In this document: in pieces, positions 37,137-47,303 of the stretch
Layout of the letters: each line of letters begins with the position of its first letter
Position numbering within the stretch: position 1 is the stretch's first letter
NCBI RefSeq assembly: GCF_022829365.1
Contig: NZ_JAKSYJ010000102.1
Span: 186,001-250,000, forward strand
Source of the DNA: Methylobacterium sp. J-077
GTDB lineage: Bacteria; Pseudomonadota; Alphaproteobacteria; Rhizobiales; Beijerinckiaceae
Length of the DNA stretch: 64,000 nt
Reading direction: 5' to 3'
Made by a program: the position numbers and the translations under genes
Notes under the pieces: generated by a model
Seen by the model: only the letters and a program-made list of their open reading frames with translations
What the model was told of the DNA's origin: nothing
Databases searched by the model: none

Positions 37137-37436
37137 ATGACTGTGCCCGAGGTTTCTACGACGGACGTGTTCGATCGGTGGATCGTTGGTCTGCGCGACG
37201 TCACAGGTCGTGCCCATATCCTTCGTCGGATCGTGCGCCTCTCAGAGGGTAATCCTGGGCATGTGGCATCCGTCGGCGGCGGGGTCAGCGAAATGAAGAT
37301 CGATACCGGGCCTGGATACCGTGTCTATTTTGTCGAACGCACCAAGGGCGCGGTCGTGATTCTGCTGTGTGGTGGCGACAAGAACTCACAGGTTCGCGAC
37401 ATTGCTCGAGCTCACAAACTCGCGCTGACGGTTTGA
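37137..37436 (+). CDS. RelE/HigB-type toxin (addiction module killer protein)
   Basis: The 99-residue protein has the RelE/HigB superfamily core: FDRWIVGLRDVTGRAHILRR, GNPGHVASVGGGVSEMKID, GPGYRVYFVER and LLCGGDKNSQVRDIARA. Members are mRNA interferases that cut in the ribosome. I start at the ATG at 37137, as the longer frame adds an unrelated Arg-rich tail. The antitoxin gene begins 11 bases after the stop, giving toxin-first order. The A/T-poor context matches the neighbours, so there is no strong sign of recent transfer. Confidence 0.85.
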   Translation: MTVPEVSTTDVFDRWIVGLRDVTGRAHILRRIVRLSEGNPGHVASVGGGVSEMKIDTGPGYRVYFVERTKGAVVILLCGGDKNSQVRDIARAHKLALTV

Positions 37437-37447
37437 GGAGGGCGCTC

Positions 37448-37759
37448 ATGGCCGGTTCCGAAACATCCACCCGGCCCTTCGACGTGGCGACGTATCTGCG
37501 CACGCCGGAGGATGCCGCTGCCTACCTGTCCGCCGCCCTGGAGGAGAACGATCCCGCAGCCTTCCGCCGTGCGCTGGGGGATGTGGCACGGGCCCGAAGC
37601 ATGGCATCCGTCGCGGAGGCGAGCGGCCTCGGCCGCGAGAGCCTGTACAAGGCGCTGTCGCAGACCGGGAACCCGAGCCTCGACACGGTCCAGCGCGTCG
37701 TCTCGGCCCTCGGCCTGACTCTCGCGGTCCTCCCGGCGGCGCCCGCCATCGATCTTTGA
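37448..37759 (+). CDS. HTH-type antitoxin of the killer/antidote module
   Basis: The 103-residue protein begins with an acidic stretch (FDVATYLRTPEDAAAYLSAALEEN) and carries a helix-turn-helix in SVAEASGLGRESLYKALS followed by GNPSLDTVQRVVSALGL. That is the pattern of the addiction-module antidote family paired with the RelE/HigB-type toxin immediately upstream. It should neutralise the toxin and repress the shared promoter. A strong GAGGAGGG precedes the ATG at 37448. Its stop faces the convergent ankyrin gene four bases away. Confidence 0.85.
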   Translation: MAGSETSTRPFDVATYLRTPEDAAAYLSAALEENDPAAFRRALGDVARARSMASVAEASGLGRESLYKALSQTGNPSLDTVQRVVSALGLTLAVLPAAPAIDL

Positions 37760-37763
37760 GCCC

Positions 37764-38297
37764 TCACCCCGCCTTCCGCGCCGCCGCGTCGAGCTGCGCC
37801 GGCGTCGCCTGGGCGCCCATCGCGCGGGCCATGTCGGCGGCGCTCTGGCCGGCGGCATCGCGAAAATCCGGGTCGGCGCCGTGCTCGAGGAGCAGCGTTA
37901 CCATCTCGGTGCGGTCGAATATCGCCGCGGTCATCAGGGCGGTGCGGGTGCCGTCGCCGGTGCCGTTCACCGCGGCGCCGTGCTGCAGCAGCAGCCGGGC
38001 GATCGCGATCTCGTTCTTGAAGGCGGCGCCGGCCAGCGGGGTCTGGCCGCGGTCGTTGGCGAGTTCCGGGTCGCCCCCGGCCTCCAGGATCACCCGGGTC
38101 GTCTCCACTTGGCCGTTATAGGCGGCGAGCATCAGCAAGCTGTCGCCCTTGTCGTTGCGGAGGTTGGCCGGAAGCCCCTGGCCGAACAGCTCGGCCAGCT
38201 CCTCGGCATGGCCCATCCGGGCGTACTGGAAAACCCGGCCGGCAAAGGCCAGGGTCTCGTCGTCGAGGGCCGGAGGTGGGTTCGTTTCGGGATTCAT
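37764..38297 (-). CDS. Ankyrin-repeat protein
   Basis: The 177-residue protein is built of about four ankyrin repeats of the 33-residue type, for example DKGDSLLMLAAYNGQVETTR, RGQTPLAGAAFKNEIAIARL and GTRTALMTAAIFDRTEMVTL. It has no signal peptide, so it is cytoplasmic, and probably acts by binding another protein. The partner is unknown. Ankyrin proteins in alphaproteobacteria are often near catalase or stress genes, but none is adjacent here. Its stop faces the antitoxin gene. Confidence 0.88.
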   Translation of the reverse strand: MNPETNPPPALDDETLAFAGRVFQYARMGHAEELAELFGQGLPANLRNDKGDSLLMLAAYNGQVETTRVILEAGGDPELANDRGQTPLAGAAFKNEIAIARLLLQHGAAVNGTGDGTRTALMTAAIFDRTEMVTLLLEHGADPDFRDAAGQSAADMARAMGAQATPAQLDAAARKAG

Positions 38298-38434
38298 CGT
38301 CGCTCGCCTGGTTCAATCAGGGGCCGATCTGGGACTGGACCACCAGCCTGTCCAGCACCCCGGGAACGCTTTCGCCCGCGCGGCCGTTGCAGCCGCCACC
38401 CGGGCCATCATGGCCGGATGCCGTCGGAGCGACC

Positions 38435-38653
38435 ATGCCGCGCCCCTATGAGCCGTTCGCCGATGCCCTGCGCATCGCCCGCGAGATCGTCCGCGACCGG
38501 GTCGGCGCGGTGACGCGGGCGGCAATCCAGGCGGATCCCCATGCCTATGACGAGGCCTGCAACGCCCTCGCCCTGCGGATCGCCGAGGCGCTGGTGGATG
38601 AGGGCGAGGCGGTGGCGGGCCGCTACGCCGGCCGGGACGACCGGGCCGCCTGA
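38435..38653 (+). CDS. Small hypothetical protein
   Basis: The 72-residue protein starts at ATG 38435 with GGAG just upstream. It reads MPRPYEPFADALRIAREI and then DRVGAVTRAAIQADPHAYDE, with an amphipathic helical pattern and a hydrophilic end. I do not recognise a family. The gene diverges from the ankyrin gene and precedes a decayed transposase, so it may be a native small gene. It could also be a chance frame; support is the ribosome site and codon use. Confidence 0.45.
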   Translation: MPRPYEPFADALRIAREIVRDRVGAVTRAAIQADPHAYDEACNALALRIAEALVDEGEAVAGRYAGRDDRAA

Positions 38654-38706
38654 CGGCTGCGCGCTGGCGCAGGTCGCGACGGGCCACACTCCCGAACGGG
38701 CTGACG

Positions 38707-39262
38707 TTACAAGGACGTTTTGAAGCATTTGCGTTGGCGGCGTGGTCTGCTGGGCTTACGGCGTCGATGCCCTCTGGCATCTGACGCTCGGCGTTCGCGA
38801 TGGGCGTTTCGGGCGGCCGCCTGATGCGCGCGTCGCCAGGGCGACCATGCGATGACGTGGGCAAGTGAATGCGCCGCTGGGCCAGCCGCCCGGCCATGCG
38901 GCGGATCTCCTGGACCGAACGACGGATCTGCAATCGGGCGGTCTCGGCCGAGCCCGGCTTTTTGGGGGCGGCGCGTCGGGATGATGGCGGATCACCGCCA
39001 GCAGGGCGAAGGCCATCGTCACGAGGCCGCCGTACCGATGCCGGCCGTGCCAGGAGCGGGTCTCGTTGTGAGCCTGCCCGCGTTCGGCCTTGGCGGTCAC
39101 GAGGGCAGCCTCGATCGCACAACGCTGGCCCTCGACCGCCATCGGGGCCGCGGCCGGCGTGCCGGCCGGGCACCAGGTCGTGAAGTCTGCGAAGCTGCGG
39201 CGGATCAACGGGCCGCGCGCCCTTCGTGCCCTCGCCGGCCGGCAGGTGTACTCAGGCGGATG
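38707..39262 (-). pseudogene. Decayed IS701-type transposase, 3' part
   Basis: The C-terminal third of an IS701-family transposase is visible only by joining three frames on the minus strand: LPAGEGTKGARPVD, then CAIEAALVTAKAERGQAHNE and TRSWHGRHRY, then RRSVQEIRRMAGRLAQRR, and finally HVIAWSPWRRAHQAAARNAH with a TAA at 38707-38709. The last acidic residue of the DDE triad, a Glu in the AIEAALVTAKAE part, is preserved. The N-terminal half and the terminal repeats are missing. At least three frameshifts mean it is inactive. It lies about 140 bases from tRNA-Pro. Confidence 0.75.
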
Positions 39263-39398
39263 GACCCAGAAGGCGATCGGCTTGAATCAGCTGCGAAACA
39301 AGATTGCCGACAATACCGAGCTTACGCCGGACATGACTGGTCAATTTCAGTCGTGTCGATCAGCAAAAGCGGGAAGACCTGTACTCCGCGAAGGAGCT

Positions 39399-39475
39399 TG
39401 GTCGGAGTGGCAGGATTTGAACCTGCGACCCCCACGTCCCGAACGTGGTGCGCTACCAGACTGCGCTACACTCCG
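39399..39475 (-). tRNA. tRNA-Pro (anticodon CGG)
   Basis: The minus strand folds into a full cloverleaf. The acceptor stem CGGAGTG pairs with CACTCCG. The anticodon stem-loop CACGTTCGGGACGTG gives the loop TTCGGGA and anticodon CGG, which reads CCG proline codons. The T-arm GGTTCAAATCC is standard and the CCA end is encoded (TGG at 39399-39401 on the plus strand). It lies next to a decayed transposase and is convergent with no gene. Confidence 0.92.
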
Positions 39476-39557
39476 AAGGCCGGCTTGCGTGTCCGCAACT
39501 GCCGGCAGCGGGCTTATAGCCGCGCCTTTCCTGGACCGCAAGGCCGGTGTTCGGCTT

Positions 39558-40256
39558 TCAGCGCAGGCGGCTCGGCCAACCCGGCGGGAGGTGCCGAACC
39601 GCGATCTCGGCCTCCGCGGACTGTACCGCGACGGTCGCGGCGTAGTCCGGTCCGCAGGCGATGTCGGCCAGCGTCCAGGCGACGCCTCGTGCCATGCGCA
39701 GGAGACGCGGGCGCGCGGGCGGGACGCTGACGCTGAACCGGTCCAGCGGCAGCGACAGCCCGGTGCCCATGGCCTTCACCACGGCTTCCTTGCGGGTCCA
39801 CAGCCCGAAGAAGGCGGTCTCGATGTCATTTGGTAACGACGCTGCCAGGGCTGCGGCCTCGTCGGGCGCGAAATGCGAGCGCGCGATGCGCAATGCGTCC
39901 GACAGGGGCCGGATCTCCTCGACATCGACGCCGATGGCCGCGCCACGCGCCAGGCCGATCAGGGCGCGACCCCCGGAATGCGACAGGTTGAAATCGAGCG
40001 CCCCCCGCGCGGAGCCGGCGAGTTCGGGCTTGCCGGCGGCGCCGGCCTCCAGGCGGATGACGAGCGGAGCGATACCCAAGGATTCGCCGAGGATCAGCCG
40101 GAGCGCCGCATGGCTCGCCCGATAGCGCGCACGGTCGGCCGGACGCAGGAAGCGACCGGCGCGGTCGCGTTCGTCGGCGCCGAGAACGGCCTCGCACAGA
40201 TCGAGCTGATCCGGCGAGAGGGCGAGATCGACGATCCAGATGTCGGCCGCGCTCAC
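39558..40256 (-). CDS. 4'-Phosphopantetheinyl transferase superfamily protein (Sfp-type)
   Basis: The 232-residue protein, read from GTG 40254-40256 (GAGG six bases upstream), has the Sfp-type signatures: the first motif in LDFNLSHSGGRALIGLA, then AAIGVDVEEIRP with the metal-binding acidic residues, and FGLWTRKEAVVKAMGTGL with the catalytic Glu and Lys. It loads the phosphopantetheine arm onto carrier proteins. The two-domain size fits Sfp-type rather than the shorter AcpS. No polyketide or peptide synthetase lies nearby, so the target carrier is elsewhere. It diverges from an MFS gene. Confidence 0.87.
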   Translation of the reverse strand: MSAADIWIVDLALSPDQLDLCEAVLGADERDRAGRFLRPADRARYRASHAALRLILGESLGIAPLVIRLEAGAAGKPELAGSARGALDFNLSHSGGRALIGLARGAAIGVDVEEIRPLSDALRIARSHFAPDEAAALAASLPNDIETAFFGLWTRKEAVVKAMGTGLSLPLDRFSVSVPPARPRLLRMARGVAWTLADIACGPDYAATVAVQSAEAEIAVRHLPPGWPSRLR

Positions 40257-40371
40257 GCGACGCCTCGCGGCTTCCGAGCGCACGCCGTAGTTTGGTCGGG
40301 ACGAAGCGGCATGGGTTCGGATTCGGTGACGGTGGGATGAGGAGCATCGACGTGCGGCACCGGACCGGCAA

Positions 40372-41667
40372 GTGCATCCGGGCTTGAGCGCACGATCGCG
40401 TGGCGGATGGCTGGAAGCCCCGAGTCTCTCCGGGCGACGCGCCCGCTATGGCGTGTTCTTCGCGACCTATCTCTATCAGGGCCTGATCGCCGGCTTCTCC
40501 CTGACCGCCCTGGCCAATCACCTCGCGGCACGCGGCGTCCCGGCCTCGGAGGTCGGGTTTCATTTCGCCCTGGCCGGGCTGCCCTGGACGCTGCAGCCGA
40601 TCCTGTGGGGACCGCTGGTGGATCGGTCCGCGCATCTCCGCATGGGCCGGCGCAGACCCTTCGCGGTGGCGGCGATCCTCGGATGCCACGCGGTGGTCGC
40701 CCTGATGCTGCTGCTCGACGCCGAGCAGATCGGCCTGCTCGGCCTCGCCTTTCTGGTCCACAGCCTGTTCGCGTCCCTGCTCGACACCGCCTGCGACCGG
40801 ATGATCATGGATCACGTGCCCGCAGCCGAGCTCGGCCGGGTCAGCGCCTGCACGCGGGCGGGGTTCGTCGCCGGGACCAGCCTGAGCGCCGCGGTCTTCG
40901 GCTGGACGCTCGCCGCCTACGGGCTGGCGGCGAGCCTCGCCGGGCTGCTCGCATGCGGCATCCTGGCGAGCCTGCCGATGCTGCTGGTGCGCGAGGCGCC
41001 GGGTGACGCGCTGGTAGATTTCGGCCGGCGCGGCCCGCCTCCGCGCCGTGTCCCGTTCCCTCGCTTCCTGCGTCGCCTCGGCCTCGCGCTGCGGCGGAAG
41101 CGGGCGCTGCAACTGCTTGCCCTGTGCTTCGGGCTCGACGGCGCCCTCGGGCTGTTCGAGCTGCCGTTCTCGATCGACCTGCTCCAGGGCCGGGGTTGGG
41201 ACCCGGCCGCGCTCTCGCGCCTCCAGGCGGGACTTGCGTTCGTGAGCGGGACCGCGGGTGCCTTCGCGATCGGCCTCTGGTCGGACCGGGCCGGGCCGGT
41301 GCGGCCTCTGAGACTCCTGCTGCTGGCGAGCGCGGCGACCTTCGTGCTGGCCGGCATCCTGATCGCCGCCGGACTGCTGGGGTCGGCGGCGCCGCTGATC
41401 CTGGCACTTACCAACGCGCTGCCGGGGCTGCTGATCGTCGCGCTGATGCCGGCCCTGCTCCAGGCCAGCCGCGGGCGGGCCGGCGCGGCGACGCAGTTCG
41501 AGGTCTACATGGCGGCGATGAATCTCGGCTCGGTTACCGGCACGGTGCTGGCGGGCTGGCTCGCCCCGGTGATGCCGCTGGCCGTGCTCAGCGCCGCGGT
41601 CGCCGCCGTGTTCCTGGGTGCCTTTCTGCTGGTCGGCCGCGGCGATCTGCTCGCGCCCCGCGGCTGA
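40372..41667 (+). CDS. MFS transporter, AmpG/PAT-like
   Basis: The 431-residue protein has about twelve hydrophobic helices and MFS loop motifs such as GPLVDRSAHLRMGRRRPF between helices 2 and 3. The N-terminus YLYQGLIAGFSLTALANHLA and FHFALAGLPWTLQPILWGPL resembles AmpG/PAT family carriers, which take muropeptides or acetyl-CoA-related ligands. Confidence in the subfamily is modest. The start is GTG 40372; an earlier GTG at 40352 is out of frame. It is divergent from the phosphopantetheinyl transferase and is followed 64 bases later by ligA. Confidence 0.83.
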   Translation: MHPGLSARSRGGWLEAPSLSGRRARYGVFFATYLYQGLIAGFSLTALANHLAARGVPASEVGFHFALAGLPWTLQPILWGPLVDRSAHLRMGRRRPFAVAAILGCHAVVALMLLLDAEQIGLLGLAFLVHSLFASLLDTACDRMIMDHVPAAELGRVSACTRAGFVAGTSLSAAVFGWTLAAYGLAASLAGLLACGILASLPMLLVREAPGDALVDFGRRGPPPRRVPFPRFLRRLGLALRRKRALQLLALCFGLDGALGLFELPFSIDLLQGRGWDPAALSRLQAGLAFVSGTAGAFAIGLWSDRAGPVRPLRLLLLASAATFVLAGILIAAGLLGSAAPLILALTNALPGLLIVALMPALLQASRGRAGAATQFEVYMAAMNLGSVTGTVLAGWLAPVMPLAVLSAAVAAVFLGAFLLVGRGDLLAPRG

Positions 41668-41722
41668 GGGATGTGGGGACGCCGCGCCGCAACCGACTCC
41701 CGCGGGGCGCGCGATGCGCTAG

Positions 41723-44209
<2,487 letters not shown>

Positions 44210-44279
44210 AGCGCGAGTCGCGCGGGCTTAGACCGGTCGGGAACACCCCGAGAACGTTCCCCGGCATGGTCCACCCGCG

Positions 44280-45140
44280 ATGACGGTCCTGGCCCTCGAC
44301 TTCGAGACGGCCAACGAGCGGCGCGACAGCGCCTGCGCGGTGGGGCTCGCCTGGATCGCGGATGGGCGGATCGTGCGGCGGGAAAGCCACCTGATCCGGC
44401 CGCCGGAGATGCGGTTCTCGCCCGGCAACATCCGGGTCCACGGCATCCTGCCGGCCAACGTCGCCGACCAGCCGGATTTCGCCGGGGTGATGGCGCCCTA
44501 TCTCGGCGATCTGTCGCGCGGGTTGATCCTCGCCCACAACGCCAGCTTCGATATCGGCGTGCTGCGCGCCGGCCTGGCCCGCGCCGGCCTGCCGGTGCCG
44601 GCCCTGTCGTATTTGTGCACAGTCCAGATCGCCCGCCGGGTGTTTCCCGCGCCCGAGGGCTGCGGTCTCGGCAAGGTCGCCCGGCGCCTCGGCATCCGCT
44701 TCGAGCACCACGATGCCGGCGAGGACGCCTATGCCTGCGCGGCGATCGCGCTGGCCGCCATGCGCGAGACCGAAACGGCGGACATCCACGACCTCGCGGC
44801 GGCGATCGGTGTGCCGGTCACCCGGGTGACGGGCGGACCGTCCCTGCCCCGCCGGGCTCCGGGGGCGATCAGCGACCGGGCGCTCTCCGCCTTCCCGGCC
44901 GCGCCCTCGGCGCTCAGCTTCGCGATCCGGGGCTCGACCGGAAACCGGTACAGCGTCGTGCTGGAGGAGCGGGCCGGTGGCCCACAGCTGCGCTGCACCT
45001 GCACGGCCGGGCGCTACGGGATGCGCTGCCGCCACGTGAAGGCGCTGGAGGTCGGTGACATCACAGACCTCATCTCCGACAATGCCGACGACGTGGAGCT
45101 GCTCGCCCGGATGCTCGGCGCGAAGGTCCGCGTCGCCTGA
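44280..45140 (+). CDS. DEDDh exonuclease fused to a SWIM zinc finger
   Basis: The 286-residue protein has a DnaQ-type 3'-5' exonuclease domain: Exo I VLALDFETAN with D7 and E9, Exo II ILAHNASFDIGVL with D91, and Exo III HHDAGEDAYA with H144 and D149. The C-terminal 90 residues carry a SWIM-type finger, C239-x-C241 then C250-x-H252 in RCTCTAGRYGMRCRHVKAL. SWIM domains bind DNA or protein. The fusion is unusual; E. coli DnaQ lacks this tail. It follows ligA by 70 bases on the same strand, consistent with a shared repair role. Confidence 0.85.
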   Translation: MTVLALDFETANERRDSACAVGLAWIADGRIVRRESHLIRPPEMRFSPGNIRVHGILPANVADQPDFAGVMAPYLGDLSRGLILAHNASFDIGVLRAGLARAGLPVPALSYLCTVQIARRVFPAPEGCGLGKVARRLGIRFEHHDAGEDAYACAAIALAAMRETETADIHDLAAAIGVPVTRVTGGPSLPRRAPGAISDRALSAFPAAPSALSFAIRGSTGNRYSVVLEERAGGPQLRCTCTAGRYGMRCRHVKALEVGDITDLISDNADDVELLARMLGAKVRVA

Positions 45141-45146
45141 CGGCCG

Positions 45147-46232
45147 TCAGGCCGCGTCGAGACAGGTCCGGAACGCCGCGACCGCGCGCGCGACATCGCC
45201 CGAATCGATATGCCGGTGCGTCACCAGCCGCAGGCGCCGCTCGCCCAGCGGGCGGGACAGGATCCCGGCGGCTTCGAGATCGTCCACCCAGCGGGCGCTG
45301 TCGCGGCCGGTCCCGGTGAGGTCGACCTGGACGATGTTGGTCTGCGGGATGCTCGCCGAGAGGCGCGGGTCCAGGCCGTTCAGCCCGTCGCTGAGCTGGC
45401 GTGCGGTCGCATGATCTTCGGCGAGGCGGGCGCCCATCGCGGTCACCGCTTCCAGACCCGCCGCCGCCACGATCCCGATCTGGCGCTGCGTGCCGCCGAG
45501 CATCTTCCGGAGGCGCCGCGCCTCCGCGATCACCGCAGCGGGGCCGGCCAGTATCGCCCCGGCCGGTGCGCTGAGGCCCTTCGAGAGGCAGAGGGAGACG
45601 GTGTCGACCTGCGCGGCGATCTCCGCCGGTGTCACTTCGAGATGCGTCGCGGCGTTGAACAGGCGCGCGCCGTCGAGATGCACCGGGATGCCGCGGGTCC
45701 AGGCGAGGCCGGCCACCGCCGCCATGTGGAGCAGCGGCAGCACGGCGCCGCCGGCCGCGTTGTGCGACGTCTCCAGCGCGACCATCGCGGTCCGGAGCGG
45801 GCTGGCGCCGGGCCGCAGGGCGTCTTCCAGCCGGTCGAGGTCCATGGCCCCGTCCGTGCCGGGGAGACCGAGCAGGAAGGTGCCCGTGAAGGTCGCCGCA
45901 CCCCGCTCGGTGTTAATCATGTGGGCCTGCGCCTCGAGCAAAATCTGCTCGCTGCGCTGGACCTGCGCCAGGATCGCCAGCAGGTTCGCCATGGTGCAGC
46001 TCGGCACGAACAGGCCGGCTTCCTTGCCGAGGATGCGCGCCGTGGTGACCTCCAGTTCGCGCGCCGTCGGGTCGCCTTCGAGCCCGTCATCGCCGAGCGG
46101 CGCTTCGCGCATGCGCTCGTACATCGCCTCGGTGGGCCGCGTGACGGTATCGCTGCGCAGGTCGACCACGTTCGGCCGTGTACGGGATTCCTCGGGCATC
46201 ATGATCTCGGACAGAACCTCCGCGGCATTCAT
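45147..46232 (-). CDS. Low-specificity L-threonine aldolase (PLP enzyme)
   Basis: The 361-residue protein shows the threonine aldolase pattern: VVDLRSDTVTRPTEAM at the start, GKEAGLFVPSCTMANLLAI, HNAAGGAVLPLLHM, the Asp in IPVHLDGARLFNAAT and the PLP Lys in VSLCLSKGLSAPAGA. It cleaves threonine or allo-threonine to glycine and acetaldehyde. Its ATG overlaps the stop of the upstream amino-acid binding protein by four bases (ATGA at 46229-46232), so the pair is translationally coupled. This links import of an amino acid to its cleavage. Confidence 0.9.
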   Translation of the reverse strand: MNAAEVLSEIMMPEESRTRPNVVDLRSDTVTRPTEAMYERMREAPLGDDGLEGDPTARELEVTTARILGKEAGLFVPSCTMANLLAILAQVQRSEQILLEAQAHMINTERGAATFTGTFLLGLPGTDGAMDLDRLEDALRPGASPLRTAMVALETSHNAAGGAVLPLLHMAAVAGLAWTRGIPVHLDGARLFNAATHLEVTPAEIAAQVDTVSLCLSKGLSAPAGAILAGPAAVIAEARRLRKMLGGTQRQIGIVAAAGLEAVTAMGARLAEDHATARQLSDGLNGLDPRLSASIPQTNIVQVDLTGTGRDSARWVDDLEAAGILSRPLGERRLRLVTHRHIDSGDVARAVAAFRTCLDAA

Positions 46233-47143
46233 TTGTAATCGGCCTCGTCGCCGGAATCGGTCGGCTTGGCGAGCGCGCGCTTGAGCACGTCGCTCATCGG
46301 CAGGTCGAGATTGATGCCCTTCGGCGGCAGCGGCGACTGAAAGTACTTCGTGTAGAGCTTAGCGACGGTCCCGTCCTGGATCAGCGCGATCACGGCCTTG
46401 TCGACCGCGGCCTTGAACTCCGGATCGTCCTTCGGCTCCAGGATGCCGTAGGGCGAGAATTCCAGCCCCTTGTCGCCGATCTTGTAGTCCGACGGGTCTT
46501 TGGCGCCCGCCACGGTGGCATGGGCCAGGGCGTCGTCGTTGATCATGCCGGCGGCGCGTCCGCTGGCCAGGAGAAGAAACACTTCGCCGGTATCCTTGGC
46601 CGGCATGATCCGGAGATCGAGCTTGTCGCGCACGTTGATCCGCGTGGCGACACGCTGGGTCTCGCCGCCGGCCTGCGCGGAAAGCGCCTTGCCGCGAAAC
46701 GACGCGAGATCGTTCACGTCGACCGGCATGTCCTTCCGGGCGGTCAGCACGACCTGCGCGACGAAGGTCGTGGGCGCGAAGGCCACGAGCGTGTGCCGTT
46801 GCGGCAGGTTGCTCGCCGTGCCGCATTCGAGATCAATCGTGCCGTTGTTGATCAGCGGAATCCGGGTCGCCGACATCACCGGGACATGGCGGACATCCAG
46901 CTTCGGAAGGCCCAGGGCGACCTTCAGCCTCTCGGCCACGTGCTCGCATATCTCCAGGGAATAGCCGACCGGCTTGGCGTTGCCGTCGAGGAATCCGAAC
47001 GGAGGCGACGAATCCGGAAATCCGAGGCTGATCTGTCCGGAGGACCGGAGCTTATCGAGACGACCCGAGCCTTGCGCGGACGATGGCGCAAGTGTCCCGA
47101 CCCACAGCAGCGATGCCAGCAGCAACGCGATCCTGTTCAACAC
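46229..47143 (-). CDS. Amino-acid ABC transporter substrate-binding protein
   Basis: The 304-residue precursor has a signal peptide (MLNRIALLLASLLWVGTLAP, cleaved near SSAQG) and a type II periplasmic binding fold of the polar amino acid family: GQISLGFPDSSPPFGFLDGN, ICEHVAERLKVALG, and IDLECGTASNLPQRHTLVAF. The mature size near 280 fits GltI-like binding proteins. No permease or ATPase gene is next to it, so it may work with a distant system or as a receptor. It overlaps the threonine aldolase start. A divergent LysR gene probably regulates both. Confidence 0.88.
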   Translation of the reverse strand: MLNRIALLLASLLWVGTLAPSSAQGSGRLDKLRSSGQISLGFPDSSPPFGFLDGNAKPVGYSLEICEHVAERLKVALGLPKLDVRHVPVMSATRIPLINNGTIDLECGTASNLPQRHTLVAFAPTTFVAQVVLTARKDMPVDVNDLASFRGKALSAQAGGETQRVATRINVRDKLDLRIMPAKDTGEVFLLLASGRAAGMINDDALAHATVAGAKDPSDYKIGDKGLEFSPYGILEPKDDPEFKAAVDKAVIALIQDGTVAKLYTKYFQSPLPPKGINLDLPMSDVLKRALAKPTDSGDEADYK

Positions 47144-47303
47144 CCCTGCACTCCACTCTCGGGTATCGACCCGGCTTCACGTCTGCGAGGCCGGCACCGT
47201 CCGGGAGTCGAACGTGGACTCGCCGGCCTGCCGGAGGATGTTTATCCTGCGCGCGTCGATCGGCGTCCAATTCCGATTTCCGTGCGGACCATGCGGATTT
47301 GAT

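Noticed and set aside
39216..39475. Integrative element using tRNA-Pro as attachment site
   Set aside because: No integrase gene and no repeat of the tRNA 3' end were seen nearby; only a decayed IS fragment lies beside it.
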